Positions 5,421 through 6,235 of a stretch of 6,235 nucleotides of DNA are shown one piece after another. The notes beneath the pieces were generated by a model. The model saw only the letters and a program-made list of their open reading frames with translations. It had not been told where the DNA came from and searched no databases. Positions within the stretch are counted from its first letter, which is position 1. Each line of letters opens with the position of its first letter. The DNA comes from Candidatus Buchananbacteria bacterium (GTDB taxonomy: Bacteria > Patescibacteriota > Patescibacteriia > CAIXNZ01), in the NCBI GenBank assembly GCA_030592165.1, contig JAUVKC010000061.1:1-6235 (forward strand), in the 5' to 3' direction. The translations under genes and the position numbers were made by a program.

Positions 5421-6235
5421 ATGGGACAAGTTTTTAAGCCCAATGAAATAGTTTTGATATTAAGTCGTTTATGCAATGCTAATAGTTGTAATTATTGTCA
5501 GGTAAATAAAAACTTTAAAAATAATTATTTGATCGAAAATTTAGATAAATTAGTATCTTATTTAGCTAAAAATAAAATTAAAAATATTAGGTTTTTGGGT
5601 GGTGAGCCTTTACTGAATTTTATACAAATTAAGGAAATTATTAAGCAATTACCTGATAAAAAGTTTACTATAAACACGAACGGACTTTTGCTTGATAAAG
5701 AAAAAAACATCTTTTTTAAAAAAAATAATGTTAAGATAATTTTAAGCTGGGACGGTAATGAAGATTCTTTAAAACTTAATCGAGGTTACACGAAAAAGCA
5801 AATTGCCCAGGTGAGTAATACCTTGGCAAGTTTGAAAGATTATAATAATTTACAGATAAACCTAACTACTTCGACAAAAAGTGTAAAATACTTGTTTGAA
5901 AATATTAGTTATTTATATAATCTCGGTATTTATAAAATAAATATTTTGCCTGTTTTTTATAAAGTCTGGTCACAAGATTCTATCAGAGAATTCAAGTTCC
6001 AATTAAGTAAAATATTGGTTAATTATAAAAATTTTAAAAAATTATATTTAGCTAATTTTGAATCATATAGTCCAATGCCATTATTTAAGACTAGTTTAGT
6101 TATAGATAGTGATGGATACAAATTTTATACAACAGCAGCCATTGAAAAATTTCTTGAAAAATATCGTGACAAGTTCACGGCTGGCAATATTTTTGAGTTG
6201 CAGTCTGAACCTGAGTCGATAAATATAAATCAATA
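5421..6235 (+). CDS. Second radical SAM enzyme of the Hxs locus, 3' end outside window
   Basis: The frame is open from ATG 5421 to the window edge, giving 271 residues with no stop. The radical SAM core begins almost at once: CNANSCNYC (C18, C23, C26), a CX4CX2C motif in place of the usual CX3CX2C. FLGGEP (58-63) is the GGEP motif, FTINTNG (82-88) the next strand and ILSWDG (107-112) the strand after it. Residues 225-257 (LVIDSDGYKFYTT, then TAGNI) match the place where related enzymes have a DG-x-YxC element and a GNI turn, but here no cysteine is present. In all, the visible part has only the three cluster cysteines. By position and pairing with HxsB it takes the place of HxsC. However, it lacks the long N-terminal region of canonical HxsC and the ITGGEPTL-type motif, so I do not give that symbol. 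It is probably the partner maturase for the His-Xaa-Ser peptide. No Shine-Dalgarno site precedes it. Confidence 0.85.
   Translation, partial: MGQVFKPNEIVLILSRLCNANSCNYCQVNKNFKNNYLIENLDKLVSYLAKNKIKNIRFLGGEPLLNFIQIKEIIKQLPDKKFTINTNGLLLDKEKNIFFKKNNVKIILSWDGNEDSLKLNRGYTKKQIAQVSNTLASLKDYNNLQINLTTSTKSVKYLFENISYLYNLGIYKINILPVFYKVWSQDSIREFKFQLSKILVNYKNFKKLYLANFESYSPMPLFKTSLVIDSDGYKFYTTAAIEKFLEKYRDKFTAGNIFELQSEPESININQ

Noticed and set aside
5421..6235. Naming the second radical SAM gene hxsC
   Set aside because: It sits in the right place but lacks the long N-terminal region and motifs I associate with HxsC, and its cluster motif is CX4CX2C.

Overview
The window is AT-rich, packed DNA from a bacterium. 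Almost all genes are on the + strand with spacers of 1 to 90 bases. The low GC, short gaps, scarcity of Shine-Dalgarno sites, small secreted unknowns and a GC-rich hairpin repeat ending in GGCA units suggest a candidate phyla radiation (Patescibacteria) genome. This placement is inference; no phylogenetic marker lies in the window. TGA is used as a normal stop once and TAA elsewhere, so recoding is not indicated.

Layout. Positions 1-218 hold the 3' end of an unrelated membrane-protein gene, followed by a GC-rich inverted repeat. Positions 298-2744 hold three consecutive genes for secreted proteins (212, 274 and 324 aa). They share a general plan: signal peptide, short beta-like opening, an early cysteine pair and a beta-rich middle. 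The second and third also end in a cysteine-containing region with vicinal Cys-Cys. Positions 2758-3394 hold two HxsD-family proteins in tandem, one of 145 aa and a 65-aa paralogue covering only its N-terminal half. After a 91-base spacer with a strong hairpin come a radical SAM/SPASM enzyme of the HxsB family (3486-4994), a small precursor ending in seven His-Xaa-Ser triplets (5014-5415), and the first 271 codons of a second radical SAM enzyme (5421 to the window end).

Interpretation. The right half is a His-Xaa-Ser (Hxs) type RiPP locus. In this scheme a ribosomally made HxsA-like peptide carries a His-Gly-Ser repeat tail, a pair of radical SAM maturases acts on it, and HxsD accessory proteins assist. 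It departs from the known Hxs gene set in four ways. HxsD is duplicated as long and short forms. The second radical SAM enzyme lacks the usual HxsC architecture and has a CX4CX2C cluster motif. The HxsB SPASM region seems to lack its last cysteine. Three cysteine-bearing secreted proteins sit directly upstream in the same direction. The modification chemistry and final function cannot be read from the sequence.
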